Below, in pieces: positions 1-10,395 of a stretch of DNA of 64,000 bases. A program made the translations under genes and the position numbers. The stretch spans positions 1 to 64,000 of the forward strand of contig JAYMSP010000047.1 in the NCBI GenBank assembly GCA_036897095.1. Direction: 5' to 3'. The first letter of the stretch is position 1, and the number at the start of each line of letters is the position of its first letter. Source of the stretch: Plantago elongata. Its lineage: Eukaryota > Streptophyta > Magnoliopsida > Lamiales > Plantaginaceae. A model generated the notes under the pieces. The model was given only the letters and a program-made list of their open reading frames with translations, was not told where the DNA came from and searched no databases.

Positions 1-650
1 AGTTAAAAGAAGAAAACACGTACTCACTGTGCCGTTCAAAATTCAGAGACAGGTAGTTTGAGAGCCCAAAACGTTCCAGTATTCTGTGGACATAACGGTC
101 CGGAGGAGCTAATGCAGCACAACACTGGAGCAAGAAGAGATCAAGGTCTTGACTTGTTCAGACCTGCATGGAGAAAGAGCAAGAAGTTCGGTGATCATAT
201 GAAAAGGAAGTGTGTGTATGGGTGAACCTTAACACATGCATGGGCCTAGATTTGTGATACATTCACGTACCAACGGACCGAACGATACCATTCACTAAAT
301 AATATAGGAGCATCTCCATTCCTCCTCCACATCCTAGCATGAACCTGAGCGCATAACACATGTATCCTTAAAGGATGTTCCATCACATAGGCAGAAAACC
401 CATTAGGATGACATCCTTCCAAAATCTGGCCAAGAAAGTCAGCAAGGATACCAACCGATGTGTCAGCAAAAGAGCTACACCCTGACTCAGGTGAAGATCC
501 AGATTCATGACATTCTTTAAGTGCTCGAAGCAAAACCATTGAAAGAACCAGGTGCAACGGACTGAACGATACAATTTCATATGGAGTCCAACCTTTCAGG
601 AAAAAACTGTTTTTTGTAAAGGTTTCGGTAACGAGTGTAAATTTCTGCAA
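1..650 (-). pseudogene. PRT6-like N-degron E3 ubiquitin ligase fragment, frameshifted
   Basis: The reverse strand encodes a stretch closely resembling the middle of plant PRT6, the large UBR-box E3 ligase that recognises N-degrons. Seen in order: a weak PLHLVLSMVLLRALKECH segment, then GCHPNGFSAYVMEHPLRI, then VHARMWRRNGD and EWYRSVRW, ending at a splice donor (GT at 270-269). After an intron of about 107 nt (164-270) the next exon, 163 to 1, encodes DLDLFLLQCCAALAPPD and LERFGLSNYLSLNFER, also a PRT6 match. Near 145-150 one base is missing relative to the expected Glu-Gln-Gly-Gln-Asp reading, so the two halves are out of frame. PRT6 is about 2000 residues; only about 160 are seen here and nothing upstream of 650 continues it. 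The left part runs off the window, so it could be the truncated end of a longer copy. I infer a decayed partial duplicate. The family match is strong; its expression status is unknown. Confidence 0.75.
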
Positions 651-1149
651 ATGTTTTGGTGTAATTTGAAAATAAAACTAACGGAGAGTTAACACCGTCC
701 AACTTTTGTGTTAGGTGACAATAATTTGAAACGTTCAAGTGCAAACTCAAAAAAAAAAAAAGGTCTGGGTGTAAAATTAAAGTAGCTAAAAGGTTTTAGT
801 GTAAAATAAAATTTTCTCTAATTTATAAAGAAGATGTTCTGAAGTATTTTTGTTTTATCTTTAGTGATAGACAACTTGTAAATATCATGTGATATATGAC
901 AACCACATTATAAAATATAAAGGACTTGAATTAATCTAAAATATAACTTGTTCCACTCTCAAAAGTGAGCGATTGAAACCACTTGCCATCTGGTACTAAC
1001 TTTTATCACACAAATTTTGACACAATCATTTAAAAGCTTAGTCAATCCCGGTCAAATAACAGAAACCTCACATGTTCACTCAGAAATGTTAAATTATTAC
1101 CTTATTGGCGCGTAGGTTTATGAATTTTTTACCGTCACACCCGATGTGA
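651..1149. other. intergenic, no gene seen
   Basis: AT-rich DNA between the PRT6 fragment and the methyltransferase gene. Around 660-830 there are repeated phrases of the type 'gtgtaaaat' and a run of A, which look like transposon debris, but no ends could be set. The right part (about 1000-1150) should hold the promoter of the DRM gene; no clear TATA box was recognised. Confidence 0.4.
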
Positions 1150-1454
1150 AAATCACATCATCACTTCACAAAAGGTAAATTCTCTCTTCACTGCTTATGG
1201 TGGAGAAAACTGAAAAGAAGAATCTCTCTCGATTTTCTTCGTCAGCGAAAAAGGATCATTGATTCAGGTGCACTCACATTTACTTTCCGATCAATTGAAA
1301 TCTCGATGTATTCATCTGCATGTTTTTTACGTTTCTCTTTCACTTATAGCTCTTGATTTTGCCGTCATTTGAGGACTGTTTTCTCGTTCTGAATTAGGGC
1401 TTTTTCTCGCCGGAGCAAGGTGCATTACCGGTAATTCAGTGGTTGAAATCGTCT

Positions 1455-2010
1455 GTGAGCTGATTGTGTAACGATGGGTTTGGAGTTTTATCGTTTTGTT
1501 GATGGAATTTGTTGTTTTGGTTTTGTGGATCTTTTGTTGCGTTTGTGTTGGTAATGCAGCTGTGATAGTAGCGTTTGGTTTGTTTCATTTTTGTTCTGAG
1601 GTTGAGATGAGTAAATTTTCCGAGATATGACTTATGAGCTTAAGTTCCTGTATGATAAGTCGAAATTTTGCTGGCTTTGTGAGTTTTATTGGGGTTAAGC
1701 TGACTATATCGTAATTAATGAAGAGTTTGATGGTTGTGAGCTGATTTTGTATGATTGGTTTGGAGTTCGTATTGTTGACGGAATTTGTTTTCGTTTCTGT
1801 GGATTTTCGTTGGTGTGTTTGGGTTGGTAATTCTGTTATGGAACTAGCGATTGGTTTGTTTAATTTTGTTCTGGTGGTGAGATAAGTTGAGATTTTTGAG
1901 ATACGAGCTTAAGCTTCATGTATGATAGTCGAAATTTTGTTGATTTTGTGAGTTTAATTGGGGTTGAGCTGACTCTATCATACGTAATCAATAGTTTGAT
2001 GGTTGTGATA
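1455..2010 (+). repeat. tandem duplication in the 5'UTR intron of the DRM gene
   Basis: Two diverged direct copies of about 281 bp lie head to tail, 1455-1735 and 1736-2010. Both open with GTGAGCTGATT and share, in order, 'gtttggagtt', 'ggaatttgtt', 'gttggtaat', 'gcttaag', 'gtcgaaattttg', 'gagctgact' or 'aagctgact', and 'gtttgatggttgtga'. The copies sit inside the leader intron that begins at 1268 (after GATTCAG) and ends at 2165 (AACAG). Confidence 0.8.
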
Positions 2011-2181
2011 CATTAATATGTTCTGAACTGGGTTTGTGTTTGGTTGGAAACGTGTGGGGCTGTTCTTGAAATGGGAAATGAGTGTTCAAGTTACACTTGC
2101 TCTTATGTACTTTTTTTGAATGTATTCTTTGAACTTCCGATTGAAATGAGCTCTTTGGTGAACAGGTGGTGTATCTTCTAA

Positions 2182-5100
2182 ATGAAGATCGAGGAATTGG
2201 TAGGTGTTTTATTTTGGATTCCTTTTCTGCTTCTCCTTTTGTTGCTATGTTATGTGACATTATTGGCTTTTGTGCTTGGTCTTAACTTCATTTTTCTTCA
2301 CCGTCTGCAATGTGCATTTTTAGGATGGTAATGCCTCTGGAGGGGAAATTGATATTGACTGGACATCCGATGAGGAAGCTGAAGTAGAGGGCCTAGAGGC
2401 ACCCTCTTCTCTCGCTGTGAGAAGACCTGGTAAAGAAGCTATGGATGCTGATGGGGAGGTAGAAAGTCTTCTTTCATACTGTAATGGATATTAAACTGCT
2501 GCTAGATAGACCTTTTATTGATCTTTACCCAACTATGCAATTCGTTTCTAATTCTCCTCAAAATTCCACAACTATTTTAGGTTAGCCTTCATGCAGCTTT
2601 GGTTCAGATTAAACTTTCTCCCTTTCAACCAAAGAAAGAAAAAGAAGCAATGATTGCTCTTGCTACTCTCAGCCTGGCAACATTTTTTTTTTACTTATAT
2701 CTGATATGTTTATCATTGGACTAGTTTTATGACATCTGATGAAATAGGAAGGAGAGCATAAAGTAGTGCGAAATCCGTATTTTCTTGTTAACACAATACT
2801 ATAATGCAAGAATTCTAGAAAATGAGAATCTGTAACTTTGATTACCCATATGAAAAAAATGTATTGCTAATAAATCTGTAACATTTAAATGTCTATGTAT
2901 ATCTCTGTGATCGACTCTAGTATTTCAGCACATGAAAAAGTTGATGTTTCACCTTTGTTGTGCATTCTATTGTATTTGTAGTTTCATTAAGTAACTCCAT
3001 TCTGTGTATCCAGCCAAGCTCATCGAACTCTGCTCCCCGCTCCAAGTTGGTCAAGGAGTTTGTTGCAATGAATTTCCCCGAAGAACTGGTCCTGGAGGTC
3101 ATTAAGCAAAACGGTACACACTCTAGTATATTTGCCAAATGTATATTTGATCAAAACAACACCAGTTGCCAATACCAGTTGGTTCTTAATGCAGGAGAAG
3201 AAGACCCGAACTTGATACTCAGTCTTTTGTTAGACACAGTAAGTAATGCATTTATTAAACCTTATTCTAAGTTGTAACCTATTTCAATACCTTTATCATG
3301 TCATCTCAAATTCTCAATCACTCCTCTCTCCTTTGAAATTTCTAACTTATTTGTATTAGTTGCCACATAACGCCTGCTTTTATCATGACCAGAACTATAC
3401 CAATCATAAAACACTCTATTGTTTCTCCTTGCGTCTTTGTTTGAGCTTGATAATATGCTCTTGATTGAGTCTTCTCTATCTTTTTCTGGCTTTAATAGAA
3501 ATTCTATTCGTATACCAATTGAGGTAGGAAATTTTCCTGATTTCAAATTTAAGATGGGCCATAGGCAATTTTCGGTACGTGCCTTTTAATGGAAAGGTTA
3601 AAATTTCAGCTGGTGGTTGAGTTGATAAGACCAACTTTTGGGAAAAAAGTGGCTGATCTATAGGGATTTCCATGTGTCATGTAAATTTCCTTCCCTTCCG
3701 AGTCACCGGTGCCCCTTGACATGATTAAGTCATGACTATTGCTATGAATAATCTGGACGTGTGCACTTGATGCTTGAAATGTCCCTTTATGTCCCAAACT
3801 GTATTGTACCAAAAAAGATATCAGGGTGGCCAGTGTTGCTATATGTACCGGTTAATTCTTGTCAATATGTAGAATAAGGTAATTAAGTGCCTTACTGTGG
3901 CGTATTTGGAAGTGAACATACACTGGCTGAGAGTTGAGACTGGTCTGAACAGCTTCAGCCTCAGGAATTTATTCATTTTAAGTCTACATTGTTCATGTTT
4001 TTCTACCTGCAAGTCGCAAAGTTTTTACAATCCGCATGTTGTTTTTCAGACCTCAGAAGACTCTGCTCATCTCGCTGAAGATTCACCTTCGCAGCAAAAT
4101 AGTGAACCCCAATTGCAGCAGAGTTCTAGTTCTAATCCGAGCTCTTCAGACTACTATGAGAATTTTCTCGATGAGTTTTCGGACATAGACAGCTCTGAAG
4201 ATGAAATAGAGGTATATGATGCTTGCTTGATGCCCTAATCACATTATTGTCTATGGCAGGACACATGCACACGAAATTTCTGTATAAGGCAGTTTACAGT
4301 CTGTTTCGTACATTGGGTTTAATCCCATCTTGTTCTCTTAGAATGCATCATTTCATTTTTATCTGTTTCTGATTAATATGCACATCTTTACGAGTAAAGT
4401 AAATTTTAAGTTGCTTTACATATTATCTTATGTGACTCAGTATCAGGTGGAATTCGAGTCATTACTGAAAAAATGTAGCTGTTCTGCTGCTTATAATCAA
4501 ACAATAGTTCTCTCTCAGTAACCACCCATGGTGGAACTGATGAAGAGTCCATCTCCATCTTCTTTTTTTATCACAAACTAATTTATGCCTATATGCATGC
4601 TTCATTAACATGAAGTGTGAAGTAAACCATAAATTTGTATCTGCTAATGTATATGGATCACCCAAACAACGTGCAACTTCGAAAATGGTATAAGTTGGAA
4701 CTGTTCGAGTGATCTTGAACTGATTGTTCTGGTGGGCAATAACATTGATTTGCAAGTTTTGTATTTGACCTTGATCTTCTGCGGAAGTCTTTTCTCGTTA
4801 TTTTTTCGCATCATCCATGCTAATCTCGTAGTTGCAGTATACTTTCATTATGTTTTCATCAGTATATTTTCTCCCTTATTTTGACTTTAACATGAACTAT
4901 GTAGAAACCCTCAAATTTCATGTCGGAGAGGCATAAGAGGTTGAAAGCCATGGAACATACAGGAACTTTGTCTGAGGATGAGCAGAAGTTGCTGTCTTTA
5001 GCTGATATGGGGTATGCAATTGATGAGGCTTCGGTGGCTATGGAGAGATGTGGTGTGTGTTGCTTCTCTTTCCTATTTGTTAGGCTGTACTCTATTCCTA

Positions 5101-7599
5101 TTGGTCTTGTTTATTCTATACTACATCGTCTTTGTCAGTCTGCCTTTTCCTAGAGGTTTTTCTTGCGCACATATCTTATCCCTTATCTAATTGATCACAC
5201 CTGAATAATGTTTGTTACTTTACATCTGAAATATGTTATACTAGTATAGAACTAGTATTCAGTGAATTTATATGCAGATACATGAATAGTATGTGTCTGG
5301 AATGTCTCGTCTGCTCTTAAATTATCATGAAATAGTATTTGACTCCATTGATAATATTGGTGGATTGGAGCTACATGATCTCACGCATTGAACTTTAAGA
5401 TTAACCTGAACAGCCTGTCATGGTACGATGTAACTTTGAAAGCATTGCTTGTTCTGACATTTGTAGGGCCAAATGCCTCAGCTGCTGAATTGACCGATTT
5501 TATACATGCTGCTCAAGTGTCAAGGGAATCAGATTGGTCCCTTCCTGAAGACAGCCGTATGGTTAGCTTTCTCAAATTTTATTCCATAAAACTATGTTGA
5601 TATTTTCCGGTAAATTTGCCAGTTATTTAATTGCCAAGTTTCTAACAGCCTAGGCATAGCAATGGAAGTACAAGCAAGAAGAGGAAGTTCCCCACCTTAT
5701 CTAAGAGAAAACATGTAGAAGAGGAGGATTTTATTCGTCTTCCTAATCCCATGATAGGATATGGTGTCCCATCTATGCCATCTCAGCAAATTCGACGGCC
5801 TGTACCTGAATCAGTGCAAGGTCCACCATACTTCTACTACGAAAATGTAGCTCTTGCACCTAAGGGAGTGTGGGACACCATATCTCGGTTCCTATACGAG
5901 ATCGAACCAGAGTTCGTGGATTCCAAGCATTTCTCTGCTACTGCACGGAAAAGAGGTTATGTACATAACCTTCCCACGAAAAATAGATTCCCACTTGTTC
6001 CCCTCCCTCCACAGACCATATCTCAAGCCTTCCCGTTGTCGAAAAGGTATTGGCCCAAATGGGATCCGCGGGAGAAAATGAATTGCATTCAAACCGCCCT
6101 CGGGAGTGCAAAATTGTCTGAGAGAATCCGCAATGCCCTTGAGAGGTTCAATGACGAGGAACCCCCTGATCATGTGAAGAAATACGTGCTTGAGCAATGT
6201 CGGAAGTGGAACCTCATATGGACGGGGAAGAACAAAGTTGCTCCACTTGAACCTGACGAAATGGAAACCCTCTTGGGCTTCCCAAAGAACCACACAAGGG
6301 GAGGTGGAATAAGCAGGACGGACCGGGTCAAGTCACTCGGAAACTCCTTTCAGGTTAGAAGTTTCTGTTAGTTTTCGGAGATACTTTTCAAAGACAAAAC
6401 TATTTGTGGTTGTGTTTTCCATGGTCTATAGTAGGCCACAAGCTTTGTGTGTCTTCCACCTATTAGATTTTATAAGATGATGGTGCAAATTCCATGATGC
6501 AGAAAATCATGTTTCCGTACGGTCAAAATGAATAGTTTATGTTTTGTGAATCTATACTGGAAAGTGAATATAACTGAGTAGACTGCTTAAGAGTTGCATG
6601 CTTCTTAGTAGTATAGGTTCGTTGAAATTTAAAACAAATTGTTCGCTGGGCTATTTATGTTAAGATTATATGATTATTGCAATTTTGAGGCTGAATTCAG
6701 TTTAGGTGGTAAATGCACCAAAGATTAATCTAGATAGTGAATTCCAAGTTTACTTTACTCAGTATATCTTAGTTGATGGCTGAGTTAGCTTTGGTTTCTA
6801 GACATCTGCTCTGTTCTGATTGAGTATTTGGTTGTGATTTGTGAAAAATGATGTAGGTGGACACTGTAAATATAACTGTACTGGCAAGTGAATATAACTA
6901 AGTAGACAGCTTAAGAGTTGCATGCTTCTCAGAAGTATAGGTTTGTTGAAATTTGAGACAAATTGTCCGCTGGGCCACGATTAATGCAATTTTGAGGCTG
7001 AATTAAGTTTAGTTGGTAATGCACCAAAGATTACCCTAGTTTTGATAGTGAAGTGTAAGTTTGCTTTCAGTATATCTTAGTTGATGGCTGATTCAACTTT
7101 GGTTTCTAGACATAAGCTCTGTTCTGAATTGAGTATTTGGTTGTGAAAATTAACATAGGTGGACACTGTGGCATACCATTTGTCCGTTCTGAAGGAGATT
7201 TTCCCAGATGGTGTGAATGTGCTCTCTTTGTTTTCTGGTATTGGTGGCGGAGAAGTTGCTCTCCACCGCCTTGGGATCAAATTGAAGAATGTGGTTTCTG
7301 TCGAAAAATCCAAAGTGAATCGGGACATAGTAAAAAGTTGGTGGGAACAAACAAATCAGCCAGGATACTTGATCGACTTTGACGATGTTCAGCGAGTTGA
7401 TGAAGAGACTTTAGGTCAAATCATGAGTACCATTGGCCCTTTTGACCTGGTAATTGGGGGAAGCCCTTGCAACAATCTTGCAGGTAGCAACCGCGTAAGT
7501 AGAGATGGCCTGGAAGGAAAAGAATCAGCACTATTTTATGAATATTTTCGTATATTGGACACTGTCAGGGCTATTATGGCTAGGTTAAATTCGGTGTAG
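2182..7599 (+). CDS. DRM2: DRM2-type de novo DNA (cytosine-5) methyltransferase
   Basis: Plant DRM enzymes place new 5-methylcytosine on DNA in the nucleus in RNA-directed DNA methylation. Exons by splice signals and frame: 2182-2199, 2324-2458, 3014-3113, 3195-3238, 4050-4211, 4905-5052, 5467-5561, 5649-6353, 7159-7599; 615 residues, normal for the family. A leader exon (about 1150-1267) precedes it. Two UBA domains are visible (about 61-98, LVKEFVAMNFPEELVLEVI; about 175-214, EQKLLSLADMGYAIDEA), then a basic KKRKF/KRKHV nuclear signal near 245-258. The catalytic domain has the rearranged order typical of DRM: FYYENVAL (motif VI), GFPKNHTRGGGISRTDR and SLGNSF (IX/X), then NVLSLFSGIGG (I), SVEKSKVN (II) and GGSPCNNL (IV) with catalytic Cys near 573. 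DRM3 lacks a good catalytic centre, so DRM2 fits better. The start ATG is the first in the spliced leader. Confidence 0.93.
6557..7169 (+). repeat. tandem duplication in the last DRM intron, including a ghost splice acceptor
   Basis: Copy one runs about 6557-6867, copy two about 6881-7169. Shared landmarks: 'aagtgaatataact', 'ttaagagttgcatgcttct', 'gtataggtt', 'cgctgggc', 'gcaattttgaggctgaatt', 'atgcaccaaagatta', 'cagtatatcttagttgatgg', 'gagtatttggttgtga'. Copy one ends with AG at 6855-6856 followed by GTGGACACTGT, the same 11 bases that open the real last exon at 7159. After those bases copy one diverges. The offset is about 324 bp at the left and 302 bp at the right, so the copies differ by indels. 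Confidence 0.85.
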
Positions 7600-8488
7600 T
7601 TATCCCCATTATGTAGGTCCTGGTGAACCTAAGACTTGAGTAGAGCAATTGCTGGAAATAATTTGCCTAGGATGAATTGGTGGTATTCTGTAACTAATTT
7701 ATCTACATTTCTCTTAGTTGGTACATTTTTTCTTTTCTTCCCTTCTCTGTTTGTCCTTCTGAGTTCTGGGTTTATGGCGTCTCTTTTGTGTAGTTTTGGA
7801 CCTGACTCCATTCTTGTCCAACATAATTCTGTAATCTGTAGATAAACAGGTTTCTTTGTTGCACCTTGGAAATAAATGTTCAAATTTCTATGGGTTAAGA
7901 TGTTACTGTTGTGGTATTTGAAACATTACTCAAGTATATTTTGTTGATATACCCAGTTTAGATCTTACATTCTGCATACAGGCATACAAAGGCTTCTTAA
8001 GTGAGGTATTTTCATTTGGAATGCGATTTTTTAGTATCTAAACTTCCCTGGTTGGATGTCTTTTTGTTGGAAATTAGTAAAACGGGTGAGGCTTTAAGCA
8101 AATTGACGTATCTGTCATTTGGACCATGTCGGAATAAATATTCCTCGTAGTGGTATTTCGTTTGTGAAATGACTGATATTAATCACATGTAAGTAACTAA
8201 AGTTTGGATTCTCAAAAAAAGAAGTAACTAAAGTTTGCATTTAGATGAGAGAGTAATTAATACATTTAGTAAATGTAGTACTCTGAATTAGTTGAATCAT
8301 TCCAAATACAAATTACAATGTGTTAAAACATGGTGAGAAATGACCTTTCATGAAAAATGATGGGTGAATTTTTTTAACCAAGTTCAAGAAAAAAAGAAAT
8401 AATATATATAAATAATATTATGTTACGTTGTTTATTTTATGAAAGATTTCACCCAAAATATTAAGAGTGAATCTTTATACATGAATAA
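7600..8488. other. DRM 3' untranslated region and intergenic
   Basis: After the DRM stop codon the sequence is T-rich to about 7900 and probably includes the 3'UTR; 'aataaatg' at about 7870 is a plausible poly(A) signal. From about 8000 on it is AT-rich with no coding signal. Confidence 0.4.
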
Positions 8489-8646
8489 GGGGCTGATTGG
8501 CATGGTACTCAAATGACCATTTAGATGGAATTTTGGTGAAATTGTGTTTGGAATGGAATTAAATTAGGGTATTTAAAGTGTATTTTAGGCCAAATCAATG
8601 TTCATCGAGTTAAATAGAACGATTTAAATGTTATGACAACCAGCCC
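8489..8646. mobile_element. Tourist-like (PIF/Harbinger) MITE
   Basis: A 158 bp unit has imperfect terminal inverted repeats, GGGGCTGATTGGCAT at the left and the complement of GGGCTGGTTGTCAT at the right. It is flanked on both sides by TAA (8486-8488 and 8647-8649). TAA target duplication with a GGGNCTG-type end is the Tourist/PIF-Harbinger pattern. No coding capacity. Confidence 0.75.
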
Positions 8647-8994
8647 TAAGTAACTGAGAAACATAATTATAGTCGTAACCAGTAAAAGCTTTATTAAAAA
8701 GTAATGCTACATAATTATTAGTATAGTTAAACAATATACTTATTATTGTTTCATTCTAAAACTTTGTGATATATATATATAATAAAATCAAGAGAGAACT
8801 ATAAACCACTTGCCAACTATTGTATATAAGGATGGCTTTCTGAAATAATTACTTACAAGTTAATTTTATTTTAATTTAACTAGACAAAATTACCCATCAC
8901 TTCATTTTTATTAGTTGTGGACCTAAAATATAAGCTCAACCAGATTTGATAATCATTTTTTAAATCCAACTACGGACTCCAAATAGGGCACTAA

Positions 8995-10395
8995 ATTAAA
9001 TTACATAACCAATTTGAAATGCGTAGGCATGAAACAAACTCCTGAAAGTCTGAAACTACCTTAATTAGATCATAAAACTAACATACTAGTTTCATGGACA
9101 CAAAGGCTAGTTTCAAAACTACAAAAATCTATTTTCATATTCACAAAAACTAGTTTCAGAATCATAAAAGCTAGTTTCATGTCCACAAAAGCTAGTTTCA
9201 GAACCACTAAAGTTAGTTTCAAGTTCACTAAACTCGAATTAAGTGACTATCGAGTCTCTCACATATATAAAACTCTAGGGAAAAATGGTGAACCCAAAAA
9301 TCCACTAAATCCGGGAGCTACAGTCTTAATTGGGGTTTAGGTTTAGAACGGGTTTAGGACGGGGGGTCCAGAGACTACTGGACCCGTCCTAAACCCTAAC
9401 CTCTAATTAAACAGTTGTCGAGCCTACAATGTTAGTTTTAAGATCTAGTATGTTAGTTTCAATATAAATAGTATTATTTTCAAGTTCACTCAAATAGTTT
9501 CAAGAACTCAGAAGTTAGTTTCATGTTTATCAATTTTAGTTTTATGTTCGATATAGTTAGTTTTAGGTTCATTAAGCTAGTTTCAGGAACTCAGAGTTAG
9601 TTTCATCAACTAAAAATGTTGGTTTCAGGTTCCATCACATAACAAATATTAGTTTAATTAGTTTCATGTGCATTTATACTAGTTTTAAGATTTTTTATAT
9701 TAGTTCCAGTATAAATAATATAGTTTCAGGTTCATTCAAATAGTTTCAATAACATACAAGTTAGTTTCATGTTCATCAACTTTAATTTTATGTTTGATAA
9801 AGTTAGTTTCAGGTTCATTGAGCTAGTTTAAGAGACTCAGAGTTAGTTTCATATTCATTAATGTTAGTTTTAGCAACAAACAAATGTTGGTTTAAGGTTC
9901 CATCACACAACAAATATTAGTTTAATTAGTTTCATGTGAATTGAAGTTAGTATCAGATGTCTTTATATTAGTTTCAAAATTTTTTATATTAATTTTATAA
10001 CCACAAAAACTGGTTTCATGTTCACAAATCCTGATTTAATGTTCACAAAATCTAGTTTTAAAACCATAAAAATCCTGAAACTAGTTGAATCATAATCCTA
10101 AAACTTGTACGGACATGTTTGAAACTAACTTTTATACTCCTGAAACTAGTTTCACTTGGTATGAAACTAGAGAAATCAACATTTATGCTCCTGAAACTAG
10201 CATGGGTTGCTTTGAAACTAGTAAAACTAATATGTATGCCCATGAAACTAATGCTTTATGAAGCTGATAATCCTGAAACTAATACAAACATATTTGAATG
10301 TTTGTGAAACTAACTTTTCGCACAATAAAGTTAACTTTTTGAAACTAGCAAACATAAAACCAACAAAGATGGGTATGAAACTAACCAAAATTTAC
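8995..10395. repeat. degenerate word array (TTAGTTTCA) that reverses orientation
   Basis: The word 'tagtttca' and close variants recur dozens of times at irregular spacing of roughly 20-40 bp. It reads on the plus strand from about 9080 to 10050, then as its complement 'tgaaacta' from about 10075 to 10390; a few reversed copies also lie at 9030-9055. The short open frames inside (for example around 10119-10307) are by-products of the repeat. Family not recognised; it is most likely the inside of a non-autonomous transposon. Confidence 0.7.
9327..9410. repeat. GC-rich hairpin inside the GTTTCA array
   Basis: Inverted arms GGGTTTAGGACGGG..TCCAG (9350-9371) and CTGGACCCGTCCTAAACCC (about 9378-9396) enclose about six bases; weaker pairing extends outward to TTAATT and AATTAA. 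It is preceded by 'aaatggtgaaccc'. The GGGTTTAG words resemble the plant telomere repeat but are not in tandem. Confidence 0.7.

Noticed and set aside
3301-3812. Overlapping minus-strand frames inside a DRM intron
   Set aside because: Short, without family features, and wholly intronic.
9335-9400. Interstitial telomere repeat
   Set aside because: GGGTTTAG words occur only a few times and form hairpin arms instead of a TTTAGGG tandem.
8995-10395. CRISPR-like array
   Set aside because: Repeats are degenerate, on both strands, without fixed spacing or conserved 25-40 bp repeats, and the genome is eukaryotic.
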